Assembly (NCBI RefSeq): GCF_014193695.1 | Contig: NZ_JACHZR010000007.1 | Coordinates: forward strand, 62,001 to 126,000 | Source: Rhizobium sp. BK316 | Lineage (GTDB): Bacteria; Pseudomonadota; Alphaproteobacteria; Rhizobiales; Rhizobiaceae | DNA length: 64,000 nt | Direction of reading: 5' to 3' | Part shown: one piece after another, positions 56,880-64,000 of the stretch | Layout: each line of letters opens with the position of its first letter | Position numbering within the stretch: position 1 is the first letter of the stretch | Made by a program: the position numbers and the translations under genes | The notes under the pieces: generated by a model | Seen by the model: the letters and a program-made list of their open reading frames with translations, nothing else | What the model was told of the DNA's origin: nothing | The model's database searches: none

Positions 56880-57902
56880 TCAGTTCTTCGTGAAGATGTA
56901 ATCCGTTTCCTGACGCAGCACTTCGCCTGGGCGCAGCACCGCATTGGGGAAGCCCTGGTGATTGATCGCGTCAGGCCAGATCTGTGTTTCCAGGCAGAAG
57001 CCGGCGAAGGGACCATATTTACGGCCGCCGAGACCCGGCACGGGCACGTTGAGCTTGAAACCGGCATAGAACTGCACGCCCGGCTCTGTCGTGCGCACTT
57101 CCAGCGAAACACCGGAATGCAGGCTGCGGGCAAGCACGACGGAGCGCTTGCCCGTGCGCTCGCTCGATAAGCAGAAATTATGGTCGTAGAGGGCCTGCTC
57201 CTGCCTGACGAAGCGCTTCATTGGCGCCATCTCGCGGAAATCGAACTCGCTCCCCTCAACAGGGCGGATCTCGCCGGTCGGTATCTGCTTCTCATTGGTC
57301 GGCAGATAGTGGTCGGCGGCGATCATGATCTCATGCGCCAAGGCATCTTCGCGGCCATCGAGATTGAAATAGGAATGCTGGCAGACGTTGGCAATCGTCG
57401 GCTGGTCCGTCGTCGTCTCGTAATTGACGGAAAGCTCGCCATTGCCATGCACACGATAGGTCGCCTGGATCGTGCAGTTGCCGGGATAACCAGCACGGCC
57501 ATCGCGGTCGACGATCTTCAGCACTACGCGGTCGGCCTCGTGTTCGACGATCGTCCAGACGAGCGTGCCGATATTGTTGCTGCCGCCATGAAGATGCGTG
57601 ACGCCCTTCTCGTTGAGTTCGAGTTGGTAAGCCTTGCCGTCGAGCGTGAACTTGCCATCGCCGACGCGGTTGGCGCAGCGGCCCGGCGTTGCCCCGAAGA
57701 AGGGCGAATGGGCGAGGTAGCTGCTGAAATCCTCGAAGCCGAGCACCAGCGGCGCATCATGGCCCTCCAGCCGCGCGTCCTGGATAACCGCACCCCAGGT
57801 CAACACCTTGACCGTCAGTCCACCACCGCGGATGACGACGCGATGGACGGTCTCCCCCTCCTTCGTCTGTCCGAAAACTTCCCGTTCCAATTTGTCCACC
57901 AT
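56880..57902 (-). CDS. galM: Aldose 1-epimerase
   Basis: A 340-residue mutarotase that interconverts alpha and beta anomers of hexoses. Landmarks are LTWGAVIQDARLEGHDAPLVLGF, FGATPGRCANRVGDGKFTLDG, QLELNEKGVTHLHGG, ANVCQHSYFNLDGR with the catalytic His, and ETQIWPDAINHQGFPNAVLRPGE with the Glu. It lies on the same strand as the nag operon but with its own terminator, so it may be separately controlled. Confidence 0.94.
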   Translation of the reverse strand: MVDKLEREVFGQTKEGETVHRVVIRGGGLTVKVLTWGAVIQDARLEGHDAPLVLGFEDFSSYLAHSPFFGATPGRCANRVGDGKFTLDGKAYQLELNEKGVTHLHGGSNNIGTLVWTIVEHEADRVVLKIVDRDGRAGYPGNCTIQATYRVHGNGELSVNYETTTDQPTIANVCQHSYFNLDGREDALAHEIMIAADHYLPTNEKQIPTGEIRPVEGSEFDFREMAPMKRFVRQEQALYDHNFCLSSERTGKRSVVLARSLHSGVSLEVRTTEPGVQFYAGFKLNVPVPGLGGRKYGPFAGFCLETQIWPDAINHQGFPNAVLRPGEVLRQETDYIFTKN

Positions 57903-57982
57903 GATCGACGCTCACTCCATCCCTAGGATTCAGGAACCGGAACCTGCCTCCATTCGCTGCAAATCGCAACCGGGCGGACCCA

Positions 57983-58016
57983 GAAAACAAAACGCCGTCG
58001 CGGAAGTGCGACGGCG
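57983..58016 (-). terminator. Rho-independent terminator after metA
   Basis: A perfect stem of nine pairs (CGCCGTCGC with GCGACGGCG) followed on the minus strand by TTTTGTTTTC. It ends ~27 bases past the metA stop. Confidence 0.9.
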
Positions 58017-58042
58017 CCATTTCTAAACCCACCCTGTAACGC

Positions 58043-58966
58043 TCAGATGTCCGAGCCGATCTCTTCGATATCGTAGGGCGTCGTCTGGTAGATCTCATTG
58101 ATCCAGTTGCCGAAAAGCAGATGCGCATGGCTGCGCCAGCGGTTCTGCGGCGCAAGTGCCGGATCGTTATGCGGGAAGTAATTGTGCGGCATCTTGATCG
58201 GCACGCCGGCATTCACGTCGCGGAAATATTCGTCCGAGAGAGACGTGGAATCATATTCGACGTGATTGAAGATATAGAGCCGCCGACCCTTCGGCTCGTG
58301 GACGAGACAGACGCCCATCTCGCTCGATTCCATCAGGATCTCGAGGCCGTCGACCTTCTCGATGTCGGCCCGGCGCACCTCGGTCCAGCGCGACACCGGA
58401 ACCTCGAAATTGTCAGAGAAACCATTGAGATAAACGGAAGAGGGCTTGAGATTTCGGTGGCGGTAAACGCCGAAGGCCTTTTCCTTCAGCTCATACTTCG
58501 GCACGCCGTGGAAATGATAAATCCCCGCCATCGCGCCCCAGCAGACATTCATGGTCGAATGGACGTTTGTCTGGGTCCAGTCGAAAATCTGCTGCATTTC
58601 CTTCCAATAGGTAACGTCCTCGTAAGGCAGCGTCTCGATCGGCGCCCCCGTGATGATGAAGCCGTCAAACTTGCGGTGCTTCACTTCCTCCCAGGTCTGG
58701 TAGAAGGCGAGCAGATGTTCTTCAGATGTATTCTTGGCCTTGTGGTTGCCGACACGGACCAGCGAGAATTCCACCTGCAGCGGCGAAGCACCCACCAGGC
58801 GCGCCATCTGCACCTCGGTCTTGATTTTGTTCGGCATGAGGTTCAGCAGCCCGATCTGCAGCGGGCGGATATCCTGGCGGATCGCCACCGTTTCGGTCAT
58901 CACCCGCACACCTTCGTTCACAAGGGTTTCGAAGGCGGGCAGCGTATCGGGGATCTTGATGGGCAT
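58043..58966 (-). CDS. metA: Homoserine O-acyltransferase MetA (predicted acetyl-type)
   Basis: A 307-residue MetA, the first committed step of methionine synthesis. The start at 58966 (MPIKIPDTLPAF) is the family start; an upstream TTG at 58984 lies in the terminator tract. The catalytic Cys142 is in STMNVCWGAMAGIYHF, and the later His/Glu dyad region is NHVEYDSTSLSDEYFRD. Residue 111 is Glu (TGAPIETLPYEDVTYW), not the Gly of E. coli. In MetA homologues Glu111 correlates with acetyl-CoA rather than succinyl-CoA, so O-acetylhomoserine is predicted. It is controlled by the SAM-II riboswitch upstream. Confidence 0.95.
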   Translation of the reverse strand: MPIKIPDTLPAFETLVNEGVRVMTETVAIRQDIRPLQIGLLNLMPNKIKTEVQMARLVGASPLQVEFSLVRVGNHKAKNTSEEHLLAFYQTWEEVKHRKFDGFIITGAPIETLPYEDVTYWKEMQQIFDWTQTNVHSTMNVCWGAMAGIYHFHGVPKYELKEKAFGVYRHRNLKPSSVYLNGFSDNFEVPVSRWTEVRRADIEKVDGLEILMESSEMGVCLVHEPKGRRLYIFNHVEYDSTSLSDEYFRDVNAGVPIKMPHNYFPHNDPALAPQNRWRSHAHLLFGNWINEIYQTTPYDIEEIGSDI

Positions 58967-58980
58967 TGCGGTCAACTCGA

Positions 58981-59025
58981 TCAAAATAAAAAACCGGCGG
59001 CGAAAGAATCGCTACCGGTCCGCAC
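58981..59025 (-). CDS. Candidate 14-residue leader peptide before metA
   Basis: GTG at 59025 opens 14 codons (VRTGSDSFAAGFLF) ending in TGA at 58981. AAAGGG (59035-59030) lies at a suitable distance and would be next to or inside the 3' strand of the SAM-II pseudoknot. The frame runs through the terminator hairpin. Coding is unproven; this is a speculative entry. Confidence 0.25.
   Translation of the reverse strand: MRTGSDSFAAGFLF
58984..59019 (-). terminator. Intrinsic terminator between SAM-II and metA (candidate attenuator)
   Basis: On the minus strand ACCGGTAGCGA pairs with TCGCCGCCGGT (one G-T and one mismatch) over a 5-base loop, then TTTTTTATTTT. It lies between the riboswitch and the metA ATG. 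Confidence 0.8.
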
Positions 59026-59029
59026 GCGG

Positions 59030-59085
59030 CCCTTTAGCGACTTATTTAACGTGGCTGCAAGCCGGCCGGCCAAATCACCACAAGG
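59030..59085 (-). ncRNA. SAM-II riboswitch (metA element)
   Basis: On the minus strand the consensus core is clear: GTGGTGATTTGGCCG, GCCGGCTTGCAGCCACGTT, AAATAAGTCGCTAAAG. The stem pairs GTGG(CT) with AGCCAC and the 3' part forms the pseudoknot around the SAM site. It lies ~65 bases before the metA ATG. The class is known upstream of metA in Alphaproteobacteria. Confidence 0.93.
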
Positions 59086-59239
59086 CATCCTAGATAGCGC
59101 CAGTCCAGCTTCGAATCAACTGTCAATGCAGATAGCTGCAAAAGCCATCACGCTTTCTTTATGCGTGGCGGAATCTGTTGATGGACCAGTGACGCCCCCA
59201 TGTTATTAATATAGGGATGGGCGGATTTGGAAACTTGTA

Positions 59240-61081
59240 ATGGCAAATAACATCGAAAGGGGGAGGGGCATCCAGAGTCAGGACCGGGTAGGGTATGATC
59301 TCAGCCTGACATATCGGCTTGGAGTGATGTTCTCCGCATTCTGGAATTCGCAGGTCCGCGGCAAGGTCGTGGGGCTTGCGATCCTGCTTGTCGTCATCAT
59401 CCTGGCGACAGCCTACGGACAGGTGATCCTCAACGAATGGAACGCCCCCTTCTACGATTCCCTCGAACGCCGTGATCTTGGAGAGTTCTTCCACCAGCTC
59501 GAAATCTTCGCGATGATCGCCGGCGCGCTACTGCTACTCAACGTGCTGCAGGCCTGGCTGAACCAGATGACTGCGCTCTATATGCGCGAAGGGCTTTCGC
59601 GCGATCTCGTCGATCAATGGCTGAAGCGCAAGCGCGCCCTCAAACTCTCTACCATCGGCATTCTCGGCGTCAATCCGGACCAGCGGCTGCATGAGGACTC
59701 CCGCAACCTGGCCGAAAGCACCACCGGTCTCGTGCTCGGCCTCCTGCAGTCGACCATACTACTCGTCAGCTTCATCGGCGTGTTGTGGGAGCTTTCGAGC
59801 GGCTTCATCTTCCATATCAGCGGCTACAGTTTTTCCATTCCAGGCTACATGGTCTGGGCGGCAATCTTCTATGCTGCATCGGCCTCGGTACTAAGCCAGG
59901 TCGTCGGCCGCAAACTTGTCAAGCTCAATGCAGACCGCTTCTCCAAGGAAGCCGAATTGCGCTTCGCGCTGATGCACGCCAACGAGAACATGCCAGCGAT
60001 TACAGTGGCGCACGGCGAGGAAAACGAGCGCAAGCGCATCAATATCGACATCAGCAACGTTCTCGCGGTTATCAAGCGTCTCGCCATGGCCAATACCAAC
60101 CTCACCTGGGTTTCGGCAGGTTATGGCTGGCTGGTCATCGTCATTCCGATCATCGTTGCAGCACCCGCCTATTTCTCCGGCGGCCTTACCTTCGGCCAGC
60201 TGATGATGTCGGTCGGGGCCTTCAACCAGGTCAACACGGCACTGCGCTGGTATGTCGCCAACTTCGGCCCGATCGCCGAATGGCGCGCCACGCTGATGCG
60301 CGTCACCGATTTCCGCCAGGCACTGCAGGAGATGGACGACGACTTCGATCTGAAGGACGCCATCGTTTATGAGGAAACCGCAGCAGATACGCTGACGCTG
60401 AAGAATATCGTCATCTTCGCCAAGCTTGGCGAAGACATCGAGGATTGCGGCGGCTTCCGGATACGCGAAACGGATGTTACGATCAAGGCCGGCGAGAAGG
60501 TCATGATCAACGGCGATCACAGCGTGAACCGCCGCCTGCTCTTCCAGGCCATGGCCGGCCTCTGGCCGTGCGGTAAAGGTACGATGGGTCTGCCGCCGAT
60601 TGCCGACATCCTGTTCATCCCGCAGGTCGCCTATGTCCCCGGCGGAACGCTGCGTGAGGCAATCTCATTCCCCGAAAAACCCGAGGCCTATGACACGGCG
60701 GCCATCGAAGCCGCGCTTGAGGCTGCCGGTCTGCATGCGCTGGTTGCCCGACTCGACAGCCGCGCGCGCTGGGACAAGCTTCTCGACGCCGACGAGCAAA
60801 AGGCAATCGGCTTTGCCCGTCTGCTTCTCGTCAAGCCCCGTTGGGTCGTTTTCGACGAAGTGCTCGAGGGCATGGAGCCGGAATGGCAGCATACGATGAC
60901 GAAGCTGCTTGCCACTATGCCGGACACCGGCATGATCTATATCGGCCGCTCGGAGACCTATCTGGAAGCGCTGCATCCGCGCACATTGCATCTGCTGGCG
61001 CTGCCCTCGAAATCCGAGGAAGAGCCGGTAGTTTCGGTTCTCGGGTCGAGCGCCGCGGCAGCCCGCGCCCCGGCGCTTTAA
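59240..61081 (+). CDS. SbmA/BacA-like ABC transporter, Walker A lysine lost
   Basis: A 613-residue half transporter of the YddA/SbmA class. The N-terminal membrane part shows AYGQVILNEWNAPFYDSLERRDLGEF, ALYMREGLSRDLVDQWLKRK, NPDQRLHEDSRNL, LNADRFSKEAELRFALMHANE and later hydrophobic helices to ~residue 340. The ATPase part starts at ~395. Its Walker A region reads NGDHSVNRRLLFQAMAG where GxSGxGKSSL is usual, so the lysine is missing. The later ADEQKAIGFARLLLVKP is signature-like and Walker B is WVVFDEVLEGM. Hence ATP hydrolysis by the canonical site is doubtful. The gene is divergent from metA; an intergenic repeat lies behind it. Confidence 0.88.
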   Translation: MANNIERGRGIQSQDRVGYDLSLTYRLGVMFSAFWNSQVRGKVVGLAILLVVIILATAYGQVILNEWNAPFYDSLERRDLGEFFHQLEIFAMIAGALLLLNVLQAWLNQMTALYMREGLSRDLVDQWLKRKRALKLSTIGILGVNPDQRLHEDSRNLAESTTGLVLGLLQSTILLVSFIGVLWELSSGFIFHISGYSFSIPGYMVWAAIFYAASASVLSQVVGRKLVKLNADRFSKEAELRFALMHANENMPAITVAHGEENERKRINIDISNVLAVIKRLAMANTNLTWVSAGYGWLVIVIPIIVAAPAYFSGGLTFGQLMMSVGAFNQVNTALRWYVANFGPIAEWRATLMRVTDFRQALQEMDDDFDLKDAIVYEETAADTLTLKNIVIFAKLGEDIEDCGGFRIRETDVTIKAGEKVMINGDHSVNRRLLFQAMAGLWPCGKGTMGLPPIADILFIPQVAYVPGGTLREAISFPEKPEAYDTAAIEAALEAAGLHALVARLDSRARWDKLLDADEQKAIGFARLLLVKPRWVVFDEVLEGMEPEWQHTMTKLLATMPDTGMIYIGRSETYLEALHPRTLHLLALPSKSEEEPVVSVLGSSAAAARAPAL

Positions 61082-61082
61082 G

Positions 61083-61130
61083 GCAATTCCCATAAAATTA
61101 TGTAGCGGTTTTGCGTCCGGAACTGTGTGT
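61083..61130. repeat. Rhizobium-type intergenic repeat, copy C (short)
   Basis: GCAATTCCCATAAAATTATGTAGCGGTTTTGCGTCCGGAACTG aligns with the first half of copy A (28313). The 3' palindrome half is missing. It sits between convergent genes. Confidence 0.5.
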
Positions 61131-61131
61131 C

Positions 61132-61761
61132 TTACATTGGCGGCATCACGCCGTGGACGCCGACGGTGACCTGCGCGGCCGAGATGCTGCCGTCGGCTGC
61201 CTTTTCCGCCATGACGATGACGCCTGCACCCGGCTTCAGGTCGTCCTTCGTCGCCGGCGCAAAGGTGACGATCGGCGTGCCGTCGGCAATCGAGATGGTC
61301 TTTTCCTTGCCTTGATAAGTCAGCGTGATCGTATGACCATCGACGGCCTTGACCGCATTGCTGACGGTCGCATTCGTCATCGAGCTGTTCGGCTGCACGT
61401 CCCACGGACGGTTGCCTTCGCCGGTACCCTTCATCGCTGCCGGGAAAATCAGCACCTCGATGGCACCATCGGGACCTGTGCCTTTCGGCAGGGAGGCGAC
61501 GCCGACGAAATCGCCGACCTTGATGTCGTCCACCGACGCATTTTTGATGCCAGCGACCTTCCAGCCCGATTTAAGTGCCACCGTCGTGTCGCTGCCCTCG
61601 CGGGTCTTGACGGTCAGTGTATCGCCGCTAAGGCTCTCGATCGTGCCACGCACGCGCATGCGTTGCGTTTCCTGCGCGCTCGCTGCCTGCGAAAGGCCGA
61701 GCACGACAAAACTGCTGGCGGCAAGCGCCATGAATAGTCCGGTATAGGATTTGCGAGACAT
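61132..61761 (-). CDS. Secreted hypothetical protein, DUF5666-like beta repeats
   Basis: A 209-residue protein with a signal peptide (LALAASSFVVLGLSQAASAQET, cut near residue 30). The mature part has two similar halves of ~90 residues, each with a pattern such as VRGTIESLSGDTLTVKT and VKAVDGHTITLTYQG followed by a KPGAGVIV-type strand, typical of DUF5666-like beta proteins. Function is unknown; export to the periplasm or cell surface is inferred from the signal peptide. It is a single gene with no obvious partner. Confidence 0.75.
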   Translation of the reverse strand: MSRKSYTGLFMALAASSFVVLGLSQAASAQETQRMRVRGTIESLSGDTLTVKTREGSDTTVALKSGWKVAGIKNASVDDIKVGDFVGVASLPKGTGPDGAIEVLIFPAAMKGTGEGNRPWDVQPNSSMTNATVSNAVKAVDGHTITLTYQGKEKTISIADGTPIVTFAPATKDDLKPGAGVIVMAEKAADGSISAAQVTVGVHGVMPPM

Positions 61762-61926
61762 GTGACTCTTCCTTCTTGCCTCTGATCGGCACGGTCCCGG
61801 CTGCCGAGCGGCACTCTATGCCGCATGACGCAACACTGACGAATCAAGGAAAAGTGAGAGAAAATGGACTCCGGCAACTCGATCCCGGATACCGGAAGTC
61901 CACACCAGATCTTTGGAAATACCGGC

Positions 61927-62325
61927 TCAGCCGGCAGCAGACATATCCATATACATGATTTCCCAGACATGACCGTCGAGATCCTGGAAGCTGCATCCGT
62001 ACATTGGACCCATGTCGAGGATCGGCTTCCAGGGCTTGCCGCCGGCTGCCAGCGCCTTCTTCAGGTAGTCATCCACCTCGGCGCGGCTGCCGGCCGAAAG
62101 GCAGGTCAGCACTTCCTTGCCCTTGGACGTATCGGCGATATCGCCTTCGATGAACTGTTGGAAGTGACCGTGGGTCAGCAGCATCACGTAGATATTTTCC
62201 TCGACGATCATACAGGCAGCGTCGTCGGTGGTAAAATTCGGATTGTAGGAAAAGCCGAGCGCCGAGAAGAACTCCTTCGACTTGACGAGGTCCTTGACCG
62301 GCAGGTTCACGAAAATCATGCGCAT
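61927..62325 (-). CDS. VOC-family protein (glyoxalase/bleomycin-resistance-like)
   Basis: A 132-residue single VOC-fold protein: MRMIFVNLPVKDLVKSKEFFSALGFSYNPNF, ENIYVMLLTHGHFQQF and the C-terminal DLDGHVWEIMYMD, where a metal Glu lies in the late strand. This small class contains PhnB-like and extradiol-like proteins of unknown substrate. It stands alone between the DUF5666-like gene and the ABC-F gene. Confidence 0.85.
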   Translation of the reverse strand: MRMIFVNLPVKDLVKSKEFFSALGFSYNPNFTTDDAACMIVEENIYVMLLTHGHFQQFIEGDIADTSKGKEVLTCLSAGSRAEVDDYLKKALAAGGKPWKPILDMGPMYGCSFQDLDGHVWEIMYMDMSAAG

Positions 62326-62428
62326 GAAAATCTCCCTTATGACGTGGCGGCACCATGCCGTTGATCACGCTCGGCCCAAGGACGGCCAATAACCACCCGA
62401 TCCGACATTCGAGAAATTTTTATTCCGA

Positions 62429-64000
62429 TCAACCTTCCAGCTCTTCCCGCAAGATTTCGAGCTCTAGCCATTCCTCTTCCATCTTGGTCAGGTTTTCGCG
62501 TAGCTTCTCCATTTCCGATGCCAGCCGGCTGAACGTCGCCGGGTCCTTGGTGAAGAGGCTCGGATCAGCCATTTTCTTCTCGCGCTTGGCGATCTCGGCC
62601 TCCGCCTTCGCCATTTCCTTCGGCAGGTTTTCGAGCGCGAATTTCTGCTTGTAGGAGAGCTTGCCCTTCGAGACGGACGGAGCGGCAGCCGCAGCCTCCT
62701 GCGACTTCGGCTTCTCCACCGCCTTCTCAGCCTTGCGGCGCTCTTCGGCGGCACCCTTGCGCTGTGCCAGCATATCGGAATAGCCGCCGGCATATTCGAT
62801 CCAGCGTCCGTCCGGCGCTTCCGGATTGGCAGGCGCGATCGTCGAGGTCACCGTCCTGTCGAGAAAATCGCGATCGTGGCTGACGAGGATGACGGTGCCG
62901 GGAAAACCTGTGACAATTTCCTGCAGCAGATCCAGCGTCTCGATGTCGAGGTCGTTGGTCGGTTCGTCCAGGATCAGCAGGTTGGTCGGCCGCGACAGGA
63001 TGCGCGCCAGCATCAACCGGGCACGCTCGCCGCCGGAGAGGTTCTTGATCGGTGTGCGCGCCTGCTCCGGCTGGAACAGGAATTCCTTCATGTAGCCGGT
63101 CACATGCCGCTGCTCGCCATTGACCAGCAGGTTTTCGCCACGCCCATCCGTCAAATAGTTGGCAAGTGTATCCTCGGGGTTCAGATCTTCGCGCTTCTGG
63201 TCGAGAGTGGCAATTTCGAGATTGGTGCCAAGCTTCACCGTACCGTTATCAGGCGCAAGCTGGCCGGTCAGCATCTTCAGAAGCGTCGTCTTGCCGGCGC
63301 CGTTGGGACCGACCAGACCGATACAATCGCCCCGATGCACGCGGATCGAGAACGGCGCGACGATCGGCCTGTCGTCATAGCTCTTGGTAATCTTGTCGGC
63401 CTCGATCACAAGCTTGCCGGATTCCTGTGCGTCGGATGTGGTCGCCTGCACGGTTCCCTGCGGCCCCTTATGGCCACGATATTGTGAGCGCATGGTCTGC
63501 AACTCGCCGAGCCGTCGCATATTGCGTTTGCGCCGTGCCGTCACGCCATAGCGCAGCCAGTGCTCTTCGCGCTCGATCGCCTTGCCGAGCTTGTGCTGTT
63601 CCATCTCTTCCGCCTCCAGCACCTGATCACGCCAGGCCTCGAAAAACGCAAAGCCCCTGTCGAGCCGACGCGACGTGCCGCGATCGAGCCAGACGGTCGC
63701 TGTCGAGACCTTCTCGAGGAAGCGGCGGTCGTGCGAGATCAGCACCAGCGCGCTGCGCGTCTTCTGCAGTTCGCCTTCCAGCCATTCGATGGTCGGCAGG
63801 TCGAGATGGTTGGTCGGCTCGTCGAGCAACAGGATATCAGGCTCCGGCGCCAGCACACGGGCAAGCGCTGCGCGGCGCGCCTCGCCGCCGGAAAGGTTCT
63901 TCGGGTCCTCTTCGCCCGTCAGCCCTAAGTGCGACAGCAGGTATGTGACCCGGTAAGGATCATCGCCCGGCCCGAGCCCCGCTTCGGCATAGGCCTGCAC
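62429..64000 (-). CDS. uup: ABC-F ATPase, Uup type (N-terminal end missing at window edge)
   Basis: The last ~523 residues of an ABC-F protein. The start is outside the window. First domain: signature LSGGEARRAALARVLAPEPD and Walker B ILLLDEPTNHLDLP. The linker LGKAIEREEHWLRYGVTARRKRNMRRL is followed by the second domain with LVGPNGAGKTTLLKMLTG, LSGGERARLMLARI and LLILDEPTNDLD. The C-terminus is a coiled coil of ~80 residues (ALENLPKEMAKAEAEIAKREKKMA), the Uup hallmark. Uup-type proteins act on the ribosome or on branched DNA/transposon excision stability. Nothing looks broken. Confidence 0.9.
   Translation of the reverse strand: MQAYAEAGLGPGDDPYRVTYLLSHLGLTGEEDPKNLSGGEARRAALARVLAPEPDILLLDEPTNHLDLPTIEWLEGELQKTRSALVLISHDRRFLEKVSTATVWLDRGTSRRLDRGFAFFEAWRDQVLEAEEMEQHKLGKAIEREEHWLRYGVTARRKRNMRRLGELQTMRSQYRGHKGPQGTVQATTSDAQESGKLVIEADKITKSYDDRPIVAPFSIRVHRGDCIGLVGPNGAGKTTLLKMLTGQLAPDNGTVKLGTNLEIATLDQKREDLNPEDTLANYLTDGRGENLLVNGEQRHVTGYMKEFLFQPEQARTPIKNLSGGERARLMLARILSRPTNLLILDEPTNDLDIETLDLLQEIVTGFPGTVILVSHDRDFLDRTVTSTIAPANPEAPDGRWIEYAGGYSDMLAQRKGAAEERRKAEKAVEKPKSQEAAAAAPSVSKGKLSYKQKFALENLPKEMAKAEAEIAKREKKMADPSLFTKDPATFSRLASEMEKLRENLTKMEEEWLELEILREELEG

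Overview
The window looks like chromosomal DNA of a Rhizobiaceae alphaproteobacterium, probably Rhizobium or a close relative. The reasons are high GC, a glnK-amtB pair behind a sigma-54 type promoter, a metA gene behind a SAM-II riboswitch, a candidate RirA-type box in front of an iron transporter, and three diverged copies of a Rhizobium-style intergenic palindromic repeat. These assignments rest on motifs read by eye; no database search was run.

Left part (1-8650) is mostly core genome: the N-terminal half of ftsK (cut by the window edge), the amtB-glnK ammonium module, tesB, a UbiH-family hydroxylase, a Trm112-like protein, a Lon-substrate-binding-domain protein, a thioredoxin-TPR protein, a ProX-type tRNA editing protein and tRNA-Gly(GCC). 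Directly behind the tRNA (8651-14877) lies an accessory-looking block. It holds a FixK/Fnr-like box, a broken CBS-domain gene start, a phosphoketolase, a glucoamylase-family protein and an SbmA/BacA-type ABC protein whose nucleotide-binding site is eroded.

15283-26723 is a peptide or gamma-glutamyl compound uptake and hydrolysis cluster: ROK regulator, M81 peptidase, GntR regulator, then one operon of dipeptide-type binding protein, two permeases, gamma-glutamyltransferase-like enzyme, DUF1028 protein and double ATPase. Repeated TTGGTTCA half-sites sit before the regulators. A second glucoamylase-family gene follows. 28414-32205 is an FbpABC-type ferric iron importer. 32403-37737 is a lysine degradation module via pipecolate (amaB, amaA, hglS, with a divergent LysR regulator).

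The most unusual region is 39412-49855, seven genes on the minus strand in one tight row. In transcription order they are a carrier protein, an acyl-CoA-dehydrogenase-like protein, an amino acid:[carrier protein] ligase related to seryl-tRNA synthetase, a DUF1839 protein, a family-2 glycosidase, a glycosyltransferase, and a giant fusion of a Wzx-type flippase with two alpha/beta-hydrolase domains. My reading (inference) is a system that loads an amino acid on a carrier, perhaps oxidises it, passes it to a sugar and exports the decorated glycan or lipid-linked sugar.

The right part holds the elongation factor P modification genes (epmB, epmA, efp), an N-acetylglucosamine utilisation operon (gntR, sugar isomerase/deaminase, nagA, SIS protein), galM, metA with its riboswitch, terminator and a possible 14-codon leader peptide, a second ABC protein with a lost Walker A lysine, a secreted hypothetical protein, a VOC protein, and the C-terminal part of a Uup-type ABC-F ATPase.
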